Shown: in pieces, positions 28,139 to 36,908 of the stretch
Numbering within the stretch: position 1 is the first letter of the stretch
How the letters are laid out: each line of letters begins with the position of its first letter
Source: Streptomyces sp. NBC_01481
Lineage (GTDB): Bacteria > Actinomycetota > Actinomycetes > Streptomycetales > Streptomycetaceae
Reading direction: 5' to 3'
Assembly: GCF_026339995.1 (NCBI RefSeq)
Contig: NZ_JAPEPT010000002.1
Location: forward strand, 607,001-671,000
Length of the DNA stretch: 64,000 nt
Translations under genes and position numbers: made by a program
The notes under the pieces: generated by a model
Seen by the model: only the letters and a program-made list of their open reading frames with translations
What the model was told of the DNA's origin: nothing
The model's database searches: none

Positions 28139-29142
28139 CAGCTCCCCGCCTCCCACTGCAGCCGCGCCACCGCGTCCAGAACCCGGTCCACTCCCGGCAG
28201 ATGGTGCCGCTCCAGCATCGGCGGCGGATACGGAATGTCGAAACCGGCCACGCGCAGCACCGGAGCCTCCAGATGGTGGAAGCAGCGCTCCGTCACCCGC
28301 GCGGCGATCTCTCCTCCAGGGCCGCCGAAACCGGTGGACTCATGGACGACGACCGCCCGTCCCGTGCGCCGCACGGACGCGCAGACAGTCTCGTCGTCGA
28401 AGGGCACCAGCGAGCGCAGATCGACGACTTCCAGGTCCCAGTCCTCGGTCGCGGCTGCTTCGGCAGCCTCCATACAGACCGGCACGGAGGGCCCGTACGT
28501 GATCAGCGTGGCGCTGCGCCCCGGCCGGCGCACCACGGCGCGTCCTATCGGCTCCACCGCGGACGGCGCTTCGGGCGACCACTGGGCCTTCGACCAGTAC
28601 AGCCGCTTGGGCTCCAGGAAGACCACCGGGTCGTCGGAGGCGATCGCGGCCCTCAGCAGCCCGTACGCATCGTCGACGGTCGCGGGCGTGACGACGTGGA
28701 GTCCCGGAGTCGCCATGTAGTAGGCCTCGGACGAGTCACTGTGGTGCTCGACGCCGCCGATTCCGCCGCCGTACGGCACGCGCACGGTGATCGGCAGCGG
28801 CATCCCGCCCCGGGTCCGGTTCCGCATCCGCGCGACATGGCTGATCAGCTGCTCGAACGCCGGGTAGGCGAAGGCGTCGAACTGCATCTCGACCACCGGC
28901 CGCAGCCCGTACATCGCCATGCCGACGGCCGTGCCGAGGATGCCCGCCTCGGCGAGCGGTGTGTCCGTACAGCGGTCCTCGCCGAACTCCTTGGCCAGCC
29001 CGTCCGTGACCCGGAAGACTCCGCCGAGCGTGCCGACGTCCTCCCCCATCACATGGACGGTCGGGTCCTCGGCCATCGCGTCCCGCATCGCCCGCTGAAG
29101 GGCCTGCGCCATCGAGGCCGGCTTCACCGCTGCCGTGGTCAT
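28138..29142 (-). CDS. bkdB: Branched-chain keto-acid dehydrogenase E1 beta (second cluster)
   Basis: The protein has 334 residues with VHVMGEDVGTLGGVFRVTDG, DTPLAEAGILGTAVGMA and RVPYGGGIGGVEHHSDS. It pairs with the E1alpha encoded upstream, whose stop it overlaps (ATGA, 29139-29142). It is highly similar in layout to the E1beta at 9576-10556, the other of two paralogous sets 20 kb apart. It acts in the cytoplasm in branched-chain amino acid catabolism and starter-unit supply. Confidence 0.9.
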   Translation of the reverse strand: MTTAAVKPASMAQALQRAMRDAMAEDPTVHVMGEDVGTLGGVFRVTDGLAKEFGEDRCTDTPLAEAGILGTAVGMAMYGLRPVVEMQFDAFAYPAFEQLISHVARMRNRTRGGMPLPITVRVPYGGGIGGVEHHSDSSEAYYMATPGLHVVTPATVDDAYGLLRAAIASDDPVVFLEPKRLYWSKAQWSPEAPSAVEPIGRAVVRRPGRSATLITYGPSVPVCMEAAEAAATEDWDLEVVDLRSLVPFDDETVCASVRRTGRAVVVHESTGFGGPGGEIAARVTERCFHHLEAPVLRVAGFDIPYPPPMLERHHLPGVDRVLDAVARLQWEAGS

Positions 29143-30278
29143 CGCGCTTCTCCCTCGGCGTCGAGCTCGGCCCGCAGCTGCGCGGCCTGCTCCCGCAGCT
29201 GGCTGGTCTGCTCGGCGTAGACATGCGCGAAGAGGTCCATGGGGTCGAGCACCGGGTCGGCGTTCATCCCCTCGCGCAGCTGAGCGGCCATCGTCTCGGC
29301 GGCGTCGGCAGCCGCCCGTATGCCGTCCTCGTCAAGCAGTCCTCGCTCGGTCAACTCCCGCTCCAGCAGCCGGATCGGATCGTGCGCACGCCAGGCCTCG
29401 ACCTCGCTCTCGACCCGGTAGCGGGTCGCGTCGTCGGCGTTCGTGTGGGCGTCCATGCGGTACGTCACGGCCTCGATCAGCGTCGGACCGCCGCCGCGCC
29501 GGGCCCTGGCCACGGCATCGGCGAGCACCTCGTGCACCGCGGCCGCGTCGTTGCCGTCGACGAGTCGGCCGGGCATTCCGTATCCCACGGCCTTGTGGGC
29601 GAGCGAGGGCGCGGCCGTCTGCTTGGCCAGCGGTACCGAGATCGCGAAGCCGTTGTTCTGGACCAGGAAGACGACCGGGGCCTGCCACACGGCGGCGAAG
29701 TTCAGTGCCTCGTGGAAGTCGCCCTCGCTGGTGCCGCCGTCGCCGACCATGGCGAGCGCGACGACGTCGTCGCCCTTGAGCCTGGCGGCGTGCGCCAGTC
29801 CCACCGCATGCGGCAGCTGGGTGGCGAGCGGGGTGCACAGGGGCGCTATGCGGTGCTCGTGCGGGTCGTATCCGGTGTGCCAGTCACCGCGCAGCAGCGT
29901 CAGTGCCTGTACGGGGTCGAGCCCGCGTGCCACGGCCGCGAGGGTGTCGCGGTAGCTGGGGAAGAGCCAGTCCCGCTCCTCGAGCGCCAGCGCCGCCGCC
30001 ACCTCGCACGCCTCCTGCCCGGTGCTCGACGGGTAGACGGCAAGCCGGCCCTGCTTGGTCAGGGCGGTCGCCTGGGCGTTGTACCTGCGGCCGCGCACCA
30101 GCTCCGCGTACAGCCGCAGCAGCAGCTCGGGGTCGGCACCGGCGGCGGCGTCCGTGCCGAGCACGCGGTACGGCTCCGGGTCCGGGAGCAGGGGTGCGGG
30201 GTCGGTACGGGGCTTCCACGCCGGCGGCGGGGTGGGCCGGTAGGCGGCAGCGCCACCGGGCAGCTCCTGGACCGTCAT
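29139..30278 (-). CDS. bkdA: Branched-chain keto-acid dehydrogenase E1 alpha (second cluster)
   Basis: The protein has 379 residues from ATG 30278, with GAGGAAG upstream. An in-frame start at 30332 is less likely. The thiamine-diphosphate motif runs from MVGDGGTSEGDF to VQNNGFA, with GRLAVYPSSTGQEACEV near the N-terminus as in Streptomyces BkdA. It is the first gene of bkdABC, divergent from the Lrp-type regulator. The promoter region carries a palindrome resembling the phenylacetate operators and a DnaA-like box. Confidence 0.92.
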   Translation of the reverse strand: MTVQELPGGAAAYRPTPPPAWKPRTDPAPLLPDPEPYRVLGTDAAAGADPELLLRLYAELVRGRRYNAQATALTKQGRLAVYPSSTGQEACEVAAALALEERDWLFPSYRDTLAAVARGLDPVQALTLLRGDWHTGYDPHEHRIAPLCTPLATQLPHAVGLAHAARLKGDDVVALAMVGDGGTSEGDFHEALNFAAVWQAPVVFLVQNNGFAISVPLAKQTAAPSLAHKAVGYGMPGRLVDGNDAAAVHEVLADAVARARRGGGPTLIEAVTYRMDAHTNADDATRYRVESEVEAWRAHDPIRLLERELTERGLLDEDGIRAAADAAETMAAQLREGMNADPVLDPMDLFAHVYAEQTSQLREQAAQLRAELDAEGEAR

Positions 30279-30353
30279 GCTGCTCTTCCTCAAGGCGAGC
30301 ACCTCCTCACGGGAGCGACGACGAAGCGGCACGACAGTGTGGCCCGCCTCCCT

Positions 30354-30367
30354 ACCGATTGTTCGGT
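30354..30367. promoter_or_regulatory. ACCGATTGTTCGGT palindrome between bkdA and bkdR
   Basis: It matches 13 of 14 bases of the core of the sites at 33206-33219 and upstream of paaA. It lies 76 bp before the bkdA ATG. The TetR regulator at 31043 may therefore also act on bkdABC. This is inference. Confidence 0.5.
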
Positions 30368-30401
30368 CGTGGACGCATTTTGGCTACAGGCACCTTCAGC
30401 C

Positions 30402-30423
30402 TGTGGACAAACGGTTCTCCACA
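30402..30423. other. Two DnaA-box-like nonamers
   Basis: TGTGGACAA (30402-30410) is the reverse complement of TTGTCCACA, the preferred Streptomyces DnaA box. TTCTCCACA (30415-30423) differs from it by one base. Confidence 0.45.
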
Positions 30424-30468
30424 GCCTGAGATGGAGACAGGTCGTCCATGCTGAGAAGGCGGGGGGAT

Positions 30469-31005
30469 ATGGCAGCTGAACAAATGGCCGAGGGCGGGGA
30501 CCGGACGGAGCAGACCACTCCGGCGCGGCCCCTCGACCCCATCGACCGGGACATCCTTCGGATCCTCCAGACCGACGGCCGCGCCTCGATACGCTCCGTG
30601 GCCGAGCGTGTGCATGTCTCGCGCGCCAACGCGTACGCACGTATCAACAGGCTCATCGACGACGGCGTGATACGCGGCTTCAGCGCCCGGGTGAACCACG
30701 AGCGCGCAGGTCAGGGTGCCTCCGCCTACATCACGCTCAAGATCGTGCAGAACACCTGGCGCACGGTGCGCGAGCAGCTGCAGGCGCTGCCCGGAGCCGC
30801 CCACATCGCTCTGGTCAGCGGCGATTTCGACGTACTGCTCCTTGTCCACACCCCGGACAACCGCACGCTGCGCGAGCTCGTCCTGACCCGGCTCCAGTCC
30901 ATCCCGGAAGTGCTGTCCACGCGCACCCTGCTGGTCTTCGAGGAGACGGATCTCGACCCGGGGCCCGGTTCAGGCGCGCCACCGGACGTGGAACCGCTGC
31001 AGTAG
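30469..31005 (+). CDS. bkdR: Lrp/AsnC family transcriptional regulator
   Basis: The protein has 178 residues from ATG 30469, and an in-frame ATG at 30448 would add seven. The N-terminal helix-turn-helix is clear (LDPIDRDILRILQTDGRASI, VAERVHVSRANAYARINRL), and the C-terminal RAM/ACT-like domain follows (YITLKIVQNTWRTVREQL, VSGDFDVLLLVHTPDN). It is divergent from bkdABC. In S. coelicolor the equivalent gene is bkdR, known to control the bkd operon in response to branched-chain amino acids. The AT-rich palindrome at 11898 may be a second target. Confidence 0.88.
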   Translation: MAAEQMAEGGDRTEQTTPARPLDPIDRDILRILQTDGRASIRSVAERVHVSRANAYARINRLIDDGVIRGFSARVNHERAGQGASAYITLKIVQNTWRTVREQLQALPGAAHIALVSGDFDVLLLVHTPDNRTLRELVLTRLQSIPEVLSTRTLLVFEETDLDPGPGSGAPPDVEPLQ

Positions 31006-31042
31006 ACCCGGCCCTGTCGTGCAGCTCCGGAGGCCTGTAGCT

Positions 31043-31636
31043 CTAGGAGTCCGTACGCAGGCCGTCGAAGGCGAGCCTCACGACCGCCTCGGCGACCTCT
31101 TCGCCCTCATAGCCGCTGCCGGGATGCGGGCGGTACCACTCGACCAGCGAGTTCACCATGCCGAAGAGGAGCCTGGTCGCCAGCCGGATCTCCATGTCCG
31201 CACGGAGATCGCCGTCGGCCGCGGCGGCCTTGAGCAGATCGGCCACCCGCTGGTCGAACTCGCGGCGCCGCTCCATGGCCCACCGCTCGGTCTTCGTGTT
31301 GCCCCGTACGCGCAGCAGCAAGGTCACATAGGGCAGCTCGGCCATCAGCACCTCTACGGTGCGCCGGGTGACGTACTCGACCCGCTCGATGGCTCGTCCA
31401 CGCAGCGCCCCCGGCTCGTCGAGGACCACGAAGAGGGCGTCGAGCGCCCGGCTGACGGCCCGGCGCAGCAGCTCCTCCTTGCCCGCCACATGGTGGTATA
31501 TCGAGGACTTGGAGATGCCCGCCGCCTTGGAAAGATGCTCCATGGAGGTGCCGTCATAGCCGCGCTCGTTGAAGATCCGGACTGCGACGGTCAGCAGCGT
31601 CTCCGGCGTGTAGGTGTCCCGCTTGGCCGTGGTCAT
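31043..31636 (-). CDS. TetR family regulator, probable phenylacetate repressor PaaR
   Basis: The protein has 197 residues. ATG 31636 overlaps the paaH stop (ATGA). The N-terminal TetR helix-turn-helix is clear: TLLTVAVRIFNERGYDGTSM, HLSKAAGISKSSIYHHVAGKEELL. The C-terminal ligand domain is variable. It is co-transcribed with paaH, and the paaH-paaN gap has an 18-bp palindrome that recurs before paaA. Actinobacterial paa genes are known to be controlled by TetR-type PaaR sensing phenylacetyl-CoA, so this is the likely role. Confidence 0.82.
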   Translation of the reverse strand: MTTAKRDTYTPETLLTVAVRIFNERGYDGTSMEHLSKAAGISKSSIYHHVAGKEELLRRAVSRALDALFVVLDEPGALRGRAIERVEYVTRRTVEVLMAELPYVTLLLRVRGNTKTERWAMERRREFDQRVADLLKAAAADGDLRADMEIRLATRLLFGMVNSLVEWYRPHPGSGYEGEEVAEAVVRLAFDGLRTDS

Positions 31637-33150
31637 GTGCCTGCCTCGTCCTTCTCCAGCCGCACGTACGACTGCCGGTAGAGCCCCAGGGATGGGGCAT
31701 AGCGCCCGGTGGGCACGCGCGCGTGGAGCTCGTCCAGCAGCTCGTGAGCCCAGGAGCGGCCGAGCCGGCGGCCCCATTCGACCGGCCCCAGCGGATAGTT
31801 GACGCCGAGCCGCATCGCCGTGTCGATGTCCTGAGGGGTGGCGACTCCCTTGGCTACGGCGTCGGCGGCGAGATCCACGAGCATCGCGACCGTACGGGCC
31901 ACGATCATCCCGGGGACATCCCCGATGACGCTGACCTTCTTGCCGAGAGCCTGGAAGAGGCCGATCGACTGCCTGAGCGTCTCCCAGCCGGTGACCTCGG
32001 AGGCGGAGAGCGCGATCCGGGTCGCTGTCCGGTAGTCGAGGGCGAGGTCGAAGTAGACGACATCGCGGAACTCCGCCGAGGTCTGCCCGTCGGCGAGCAC
32101 CAGCTGTCCGCCGCTGGGCAGCACGATCCTGGTGCCCTGGTCCTCATCCGCCTCGCGGACGCTGATGCCCGCCTCCCGGATCATCCCGAGCAGCTCCCCG
32201 GCGGGCCCGAGGCCGCCCTCCACGGTGATGTGGGACGGCGGCTCGGTGGCCGGTGCGGTGTGCGGCTCGGGGCGCGGGACGCCTTCCTCGTACGAGAACC
32301 AGCCGCGGCCGCTCTTGCGCCCGTGCAGGCCCGACTCGACGAGCCGGCGCTGGGCGAGCGACGGCGTGAACTTGGGACTCTGGAAGAAGGACTCCCAGAC
32401 CGAACGGGTCACGGCCTCATTGACGTCCTGGCCGATCAGGTCGGTCAGCTCGAAGGGCCCCATCCGGAAGCCGCCGCTCTCGCGCAGCACCGCGTCGATG
32501 GTGGCCGGATCGGCGCCGCGCTCCTCGTACACCGCGAAGGCCTCGGCGTAGAAGGGCCGGGCAATGCGGTTGACGATGAAACCGGGGGTGTCGGTGCAGC
32601 GCACCGGGGTCTTGCCCCAGGCCTTCGCCGTTTCGTACGCGCGCGTGGCGGCCGCTTCCTCGGTGGCGAAGCCGCTGACCACCTCGACCAGCGGAAGCAG
32701 CGGCGCCGGATTGAAGAAGTGCAGGCCGACGAAACGGCCCGGGTTCCTGAGAGCGCCCGCGATGGCGGTCACCGAGAGTGAGGAGGTGTTGGTGGCCAGT
32801 ACGCAGTCGTCGGCGACGATCTCCTCGAGCGCCGTGAACAGGTCCTGCTTGACCGGGAGTTGTTCGAGGACCGCCTCGACGACCAGCGCGGCGTCGGCCA
32901 GCTCGGCCAGTTCCGCCGCGGCGTGCAGCCCGGCGCGGGCCGCATCCCTGGCGGCCGCGTCCATCCGGCCCTTCTCGACCAGCCGGTCGAGGCGCGCGCC
33001 GATGGCGTCCGCCGCCTCGCCCGCCCGTCCGGGGACGGCGTCGTAAAGACGCACGGGGTGGCCTGCGACGAGGGCGACCTGCGCGATGCCCTGCCCCATG
33101 GTGCCGGTGCCGACCACGGCGACGGTCCGGCTCTGATCGATGGCGGTCAT
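31633..33150 (-). CDS. paaH: 3-hydroxyacyl-CoA dehydrogenase (PaaH type)
   Basis: The protein has 505 residues from ATG 33150, with an N-terminal Rossmann motif VAVVGTGTMGQGIAQVAL. The catalytic-loop region has VGLHFFNPAPLLPLVEVVSG, and two 3-hydroxyacyl-CoA dehydrogenase C-terminal domains follow (around 190-285 and 400-500). This two-domain 500-residue form is the phenylacetate-pathway PaaH/PaaC, which oxidises 3-hydroxyadipyl-CoA with NAD. It is in one operon with the TetR gene and divergent from paaN. Confidence 0.88.
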   Translation of the reverse strand: MTAIDQSRTVAVVGTGTMGQGIAQVALVAGHPVRLYDAVPGRAGEAADAIGARLDRLVEKGRMDAAARDAARAGLHAAAELAELADAALVVEAVLEQLPVKQDLFTALEEIVADDCVLATNTSSLSVTAIAGALRNPGRFVGLHFFNPAPLLPLVEVVSGFATEEAAATRAYETAKAWGKTPVRCTDTPGFIVNRIARPFYAEAFAVYEERGADPATIDAVLRESGGFRMGPFELTDLIGQDVNEAVTRSVWESFFQSPKFTPSLAQRRLVESGLHGRKSGRGWFSYEEGVPRPEPHTAPATEPPSHITVEGGLGPAGELLGMIREAGISVREADEDQGTRIVLPSGGQLVLADGQTSAEFRDVVYFDLALDYRTATRIALSASEVTGWETLRQSIGLFQALGKKVSVIGDVPGMIVARTVAMLVDLAADAVAKGVATPQDIDTAMRLGVNYPLGPVEWGRRLGRSWAHELLDELHARVPTGRYAPSLGLYRQSYVRLEKDEAGT

Positions 33151-33172
33151 GGGAGTGATCCTCCCCGATGAG

Positions 33173-33181
33173 TTGTCCACA
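33173..33181. other. DnaA box TTGTCCACA
   Basis: An exact copy of the Streptomyces-preferred DnaA box lies in the paaH-paaN gap. A single box can bind DnaA weakly, so a regulatory or titration role is possible but unproven. Confidence 0.45.
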
Positions 33182-33201
33182 GGTTTGCCAGGCCCCCTTG
33201 T

Positions 33202-33219
33202 ACCGACCGATCGTTCGGT
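33202..33219. promoter_or_regulatory. Phenylacetate operator palindrome, paaH-paaN
   Basis: ACCGACCGATCGTTCGGT is an 18-bp near-perfect palindrome between divergent paaH and paaN. Its exact reverse complement occurs upstream of paaA at 37817-37834. It is the best candidate operator of the TetR protein at 31043. Confidence 0.8.
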
Positions 33220-33273
33220 TACTCTAACTCTGTCATTCCTTCCCTGCCCAGCTCGACGAGGAGTTGGTCCTTC

Positions 33274-34950
33274 ATGCAGCTGACCGAGACCCACCGGCCC
33301 ACGCTCGACCAGGCCCTCGAGGCGATTCGCACGCGCGCTTACTGGTCGCCGCACGCCGAGCACCCCAAGGCGTACGGAGAGAGCGCGCCGGCCGACGGCC
33401 TCGCCGCGTTCGAGGCCCTGCGCAACAACCGCTTCGAGCTGGACCAGCCGGGCACAGACGGCTGGACCGGCGGCGAAGTCTCGCCGTACGGCCCGGAGTT
33501 GGGTATCGGTTACCCGCACCCGGATCTGGACGTCCTGCTGCCGGCGATGCGCGCGGGCATGACCGCCTGGCGCGAGGCCGGGCCGGAGACCCGTGCCCTG
33601 GTCTGCCTGGAGATCCTCTCGCGGATCAGTGCCCGCACCCATGAGTTCGCGCACGCGGTGATGCACACCAGCGGGCAGGCCTTCATGATGGCGTTCCAGG
33701 CGGGCGGACCGCACGCCCAGGACCGCGGCCTGGAGGCCGTGGCGTACGCCTACGAGGAGCAGACCCGCACCCCCGCGGCAGCCGACTGGTCCAAGCCTCA
33801 GGGCAAGCGCGACCCCCTGGAGCTGCGGAAGACCTTCACGACGGCCGGCCGCGGCATCTCCCTGCTGGTCGGCTGCAACACCTTCCCGACGTGGAACGGC
33901 TACCCGGGGCTTTTCGCCTCCCTGGCCACCGGCAATCCCGTGCTGGTCAAGCCGCACCCCCGCGCGGTGCTGCCGCTCGCGCTCACAGTGCGCGTGGCCC
34001 GCGAGGTGCTCGCCGAGGCGGGCTTCGATCCGAATCTGGTCGCTCTGGCAGTCGAGCAACCGGGCGAGGGCATCGCCAAGACCCTGGCCGTCCGCCCCGA
34101 GATCAAGATCATCGACTACACCGGATCCACCGCCTTCGGTGACTGGCTGGAGGAGAACGCCCGCCAGGCGCAGGTCTACACCGAGAAGGCCGGCGTCAAC
34201 ACGGTCGTTGTCGACTCCACCGACAACTACAAGGGGATGCTGTCCAACCTGGCCTTCTCGCTGTCCCTGTACAGCGGCCAGATGTGCACCACCCCGCAGA
34301 ACTTCCTGATCCCGAGGGACGGCATCACCACGGACGTGGGCCCCAAGTCCTACGACGAGGTCGTCACCGACCTCGCGGCCTCCGTGGGCGGCCTGCTCGG
34401 CGACGACGCCCGGGCGAACGCCCTGCTGGGCGCGCTGGTCAACCCAGATGTGAAGGCGCGCCTGGACGCGGCGGCCGGACTGGGCGAGGTGGCTCTGCCC
34501 TCACGGAAGATCGCCAACCCGGAGTTCCCGGACGCGGTCGTCCGTACGCCGGTCATCGTCAAGCTCGACGGCGCCCGGAAGCTCTGGGAGGGAACCGACG
34601 CGGATGCCGTGTTCCTCTCGGAGTGCTTCGGCCCGGTGTCCTTCGCGGTCGCCGTGGACTCGACGGCCGACGCCCTGGAGCTGCTGCGGCGCACGGTCCG
34701 TGAGAAGGGCGCGATGACGGTCGGCGCGTACACGACCTCGGAAGAGACCGAGCGCGCGATCGAGGACGTCTGCCTGGACGAGTCGGCGCAGCTCTCCCTG
34801 AACCTGACGGGCGGGGTGTACGTCAACCAGACGGCGGCGTTCTCCGACTTCCACGGCTCGGGTGGCAACCCGGCGGCGAACGCGGCCCTGTGCGACGGAG
34901 CGTTCGTCTCGAACCGCTTCCGTGTGGTGGAGGTCCGGCGCCAGGCCTGA
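33274..34950 (+). CDS. paaN: Phenylacetic acid degradation protein PaaN (aldehyde dehydrogenase family)
   Basis: The protein has 558 residues of aldehyde dehydrogenase fold, with nucleotide-binding features (LVGCNTFPTWNGYPGLFASL, IIDYTGSTAFGDWLEENA) and catalytic Cys in SGQMCTTPQN. It lacks the C-terminal MaoC hydratase domain of E. coli PaaZ, so it would supply only the dehydrogenase step after ring opening of oxepin-CoA. It is divergent from paaH, sharing the operator at 33202. Confidence 0.88.
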   Translation: MQLTETHRPTLDQALEAIRTRAYWSPHAEHPKAYGESAPADGLAAFEALRNNRFELDQPGTDGWTGGEVSPYGPELGIGYPHPDLDVLLPAMRAGMTAWREAGPETRALVCLEILSRISARTHEFAHAVMHTSGQAFMMAFQAGGPHAQDRGLEAVAYAYEEQTRTPAAADWSKPQGKRDPLELRKTFTTAGRGISLLVGCNTFPTWNGYPGLFASLATGNPVLVKPHPRAVLPLALTVRVAREVLAEAGFDPNLVALAVEQPGEGIAKTLAVRPEIKIIDYTGSTAFGDWLEENARQAQVYTEKAGVNTVVVDSTDNYKGMLSNLAFSLSLYSGQMCTTPQNFLIPRDGITTDVGPKSYDEVVTDLAASVGGLLGDDARANALLGALVNPDVKARLDAAAGLGEVALPSRKIANPEFPDAVVRTPVIVKLDGARKLWEGTDADAVFLSECFGPVSFAVAVDSTADALELLRRTVREKGAMTVGAYTTSEETERAIEDVCLDESAQLSLNLTGGVYVNQTAAFSDFHGSGGNPAANAALCDGAFVSNRFRVVEVRRQA

Positions 34951-34961
34951 AGCTCCTGAGC

Positions 34962-34996
34962 AGGCCGTGACCCGTGGGACGTACGGGTCACGGCCT
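34962..34996. terminator. Bidirectional terminator hairpin after paaN
   Basis: AGGCCGTGACCCGT (34962-34975) pairs perfectly with 34983-34996 across a 7-nt loop, between convergent paaN and the trmH-family gene. Confidence 0.8.
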
Positions 34997-35061
34997 TGCA
35001 AAGGGTCACGGCGGTGCGCGGTCCTCGGTTCAAGGCCTGCCGGATCGGCCTCGGCGGAGCA

Positions 35062-35715
35062 CTACGGAGTGTTGATCTCCGCGTAGCGCTCTACCCAGGC
35101 ATGCATCGCGATCGCGGCCGCCGCTCCCGCGTTGATCGACCGCGTCGAGCCGAACTGCGCGATCGAGCAGACCATGCTCGCGTGCTTGCGCGCCTCCTCC
35201 GTCAGCCCGGGACCCTCCTGACCGAAGAGCAGAACGCACCGCCGTGGCAGCTCGGTCCGCTCCAGCGGCACCGCCCCGGGCAGATTGTCGATCCCGATGA
35301 TCGGCAGGTCTTCCTCGGCGGCCCACGCGGTCAGTGAGGCCGTGTCCGGGTGATGGCGCACATGCTGATAGCGGTCGGTGACCATGGCACCGCGCCGATT
35401 CCAGCGCCGCCGGCCCACGATGTGGATCTCCTGGGCGAGGAACGCATTGGCGGTGCGCACCACCGAACCGATGTTGAAGTCGTGGCCCCAGTTCTCCACT
35501 GCCACATGGAAACCGTGCCGTCGTGTGTCCAGATCGGCGACGATCGCCTCGCGCGTCCAGTACCGGTAGTGGTCGACCACATTGCGCCGGTCGCCCTCTG
35601 CCAGCAGGGAGGGGTCGTAGCACTCGTCCTGCGGCCAGGGCAGGGGATGCGGCCCGACGCCGACCTCGGGGCTGTAGGCGTCGTCGTACTGAATCGGTTC
35701 TTCGGTGGTGCTCAC
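35062..35715 (-). CDS. TrmH family RNA 2'-O-methyltransferase
   Basis: The protein has 217 residues from GTG 35715, which overlaps the upstream HTTM stop (GTGA). The SpoU/TrmH motifs are present: NWGHDFNIGSVVRTANAF (motif 1), LLFGQEGPGLTEEA (motif 2) and STRSINAGAAAAIAMHAW (motif 3), forming the trefoil knot that binds S-adenosylmethionine. It methylates ribose 2'-OH in tRNA or rRNA. The target nucleoside cannot be read from sequence. It is the last gene of a three-gene operon. Confidence 0.88.
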   Translation of the reverse strand: MSTTEEPIQYDDAYSPEVGVGPHPLPWPQDECYDPSLLAEGDRRNVVDHYRYWTREAIVADLDTRRHGFHVAVENWGHDFNIGSVVRTANAFLAQEIHIVGRRRWNRRGAMVTDRYQHVRHHPDTASLTAWAAEEDLPIIGIDNLPGAVPLERTELPRRCVLLFGQEGPGLTEEARKHASMVCSIAQFGSTRSINAGAAAAIAMHAWVERYAEINTP

Positions 35716-36908
35716 CCAACGAGCGTACGGGGCTGGTCCTGACTCCCCCGCCGCTGCTCGGTCCCCACCCCGCCCGCCCGGGAGAACAGCCGGTCCCTGC
35801 CGCGCGCCGTCCACCCGCCGAGCCGGACCAGGAAGCTGGTCGGCAGAAAGACAGCGTCGGCGGCGATCATCGCCAGCGAGAAGAACGGCAGCCCCAGCAG
35901 CACGGCGATCGCCGCGTGCTCCATCATCATGGCCACGAGCAGGACGTTCTTGACGCGCCGGTTGAAGAGCGTGAAGGGGAAGGCGACCTGCACGATGACC
36001 GTGCCATAGGTCAGCACCATCACCATCACGCCGCCGGAGGCCAGAAGGTCCGAAAGGGCCGGCCAGGGCGTGAAGTAGTCGAGCTTGAGCGGGTAGTACA
36101 GCGCGGTTCCGTCCTGCCAGCGCGAGCCCTGGATCTTGTACCAGCCGGCGGTGGCGTAGATCACACAGACCTCAGCCATGATCACGACGAGGGCGGCGTT
36201 GTGCGCGAGGTTGGCCAGAACGTCCAGGAGGGCGCGCGGTTCGCTGTTCGGCGCGTACCGGACGGCCATCCACCACAGGCCCTGTCCCACCCAGAGTCCC
36301 CAGACAAGGAGCAGGACGTACCAGCCGGTCTGGTTCAGGAAGGTGGCTATCACCAGGGCGAATCCCAGCACGGCCCACAGTGCCGGGCCGACCCGGTCAC
36401 GCGGTGATACACCCCGCACATCCGGGGCGGCTCGTGCCGCGCGCCGCGCGTCCAGGGACCAGACCTGTCCGCAGCGTGTCAGGACCAGATAGATCGCCAT
36501 CAGGTGGATGACGTTGTCCCCGCCGTCGCCCATGAAGATGGAGCGATTCTGCAGCGAGAGCACGCCGATCATGAAGAGCACGGACATGGTGCGGGTCCGC
36601 CAGCCGAGCATCAGCAGCGCGCTGGAGAGCACGGCGAGGCCGTACACGACCTCGAACCAGAGGGTGTTGTCCGCCCACATCAACGCGGTAAAGGCGTCAT
36701 TGCCCGCGATGAGCTGCCGCGCCATGTCCCAGCTCCAGGAGCCGTTGGGGCCGTACATCTCATGGCGGTTGGGCAGCTCGCGCAGCAGGAAGAGCAGCCA
36801 GGTGGCGGCGAAGCCGATCCGGATGACGGCGCTCTGGTACGGGCCCATGGCCGTGGAGGTGATGCGCTGGACGGCGCGCGCGGCCCTGCGGTCGGGAGTG
36901 CCGCTCAC
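35712..36908 (-). CDS. HTTM domain membrane protein
   Basis: The protein has 398 residues with about eight hydrophobic segments. RIGFAATWLLFLLRELPNR near the start, LTRCGQVWSLDARR and YATAGWYKIQGSRWQDGTAL are typical of the HTTM (horizontally transferred transmembrane) domain, distantly related to vitamin-K-dependent carboxylase. The biochemical role in bacteria is unsettled. GTG 36908 overlaps the DUF5819 stop and its own stop overlaps the trmH-family gene. The pairing with DUF5819 suggests a joint envelope function. Confidence 0.85.
   Translation of the reverse strand: MSGTPDRRAARAVQRITSTAMGPYQSAVIRIGFAATWLLFLLRELPNRHEMYGPNGSWSWDMARQLIAGNDAFTALMWADNTLWFEVVYGLAVLSSALLMLGWRTRTMSVLFMIGVLSLQNRSIFMGDGGDNVIHLMAIYLVLTRCGQVWSLDARRAARAAPDVRGVSPRDRVGPALWAVLGFALVIATFLNQTGWYVLLLVWGLWVGQGLWWMAVRYAPNSEPRALLDVLANLAHNAALVVIMAEVCVIYATAGWYKIQGSRWQDGTALYYPLKLDYFTPWPALSDLLASGGVMVMVLTYGTVIVQVAFPFTLFNRRVKNVLLVAMMMEHAAIAVLLGLPFFSLAMIAADAVFLPTSFLVRLGGWTARGRDRLFSRAGGVGTEQRRGSQDQPRTLVG

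Noticed and set aside
31633..34059. Extended 808-codon paaH frame
   Set aside because: The extra N-terminal part is antisense of paaN. The Rossmann fold begins at ATG 33150, next to the operator.
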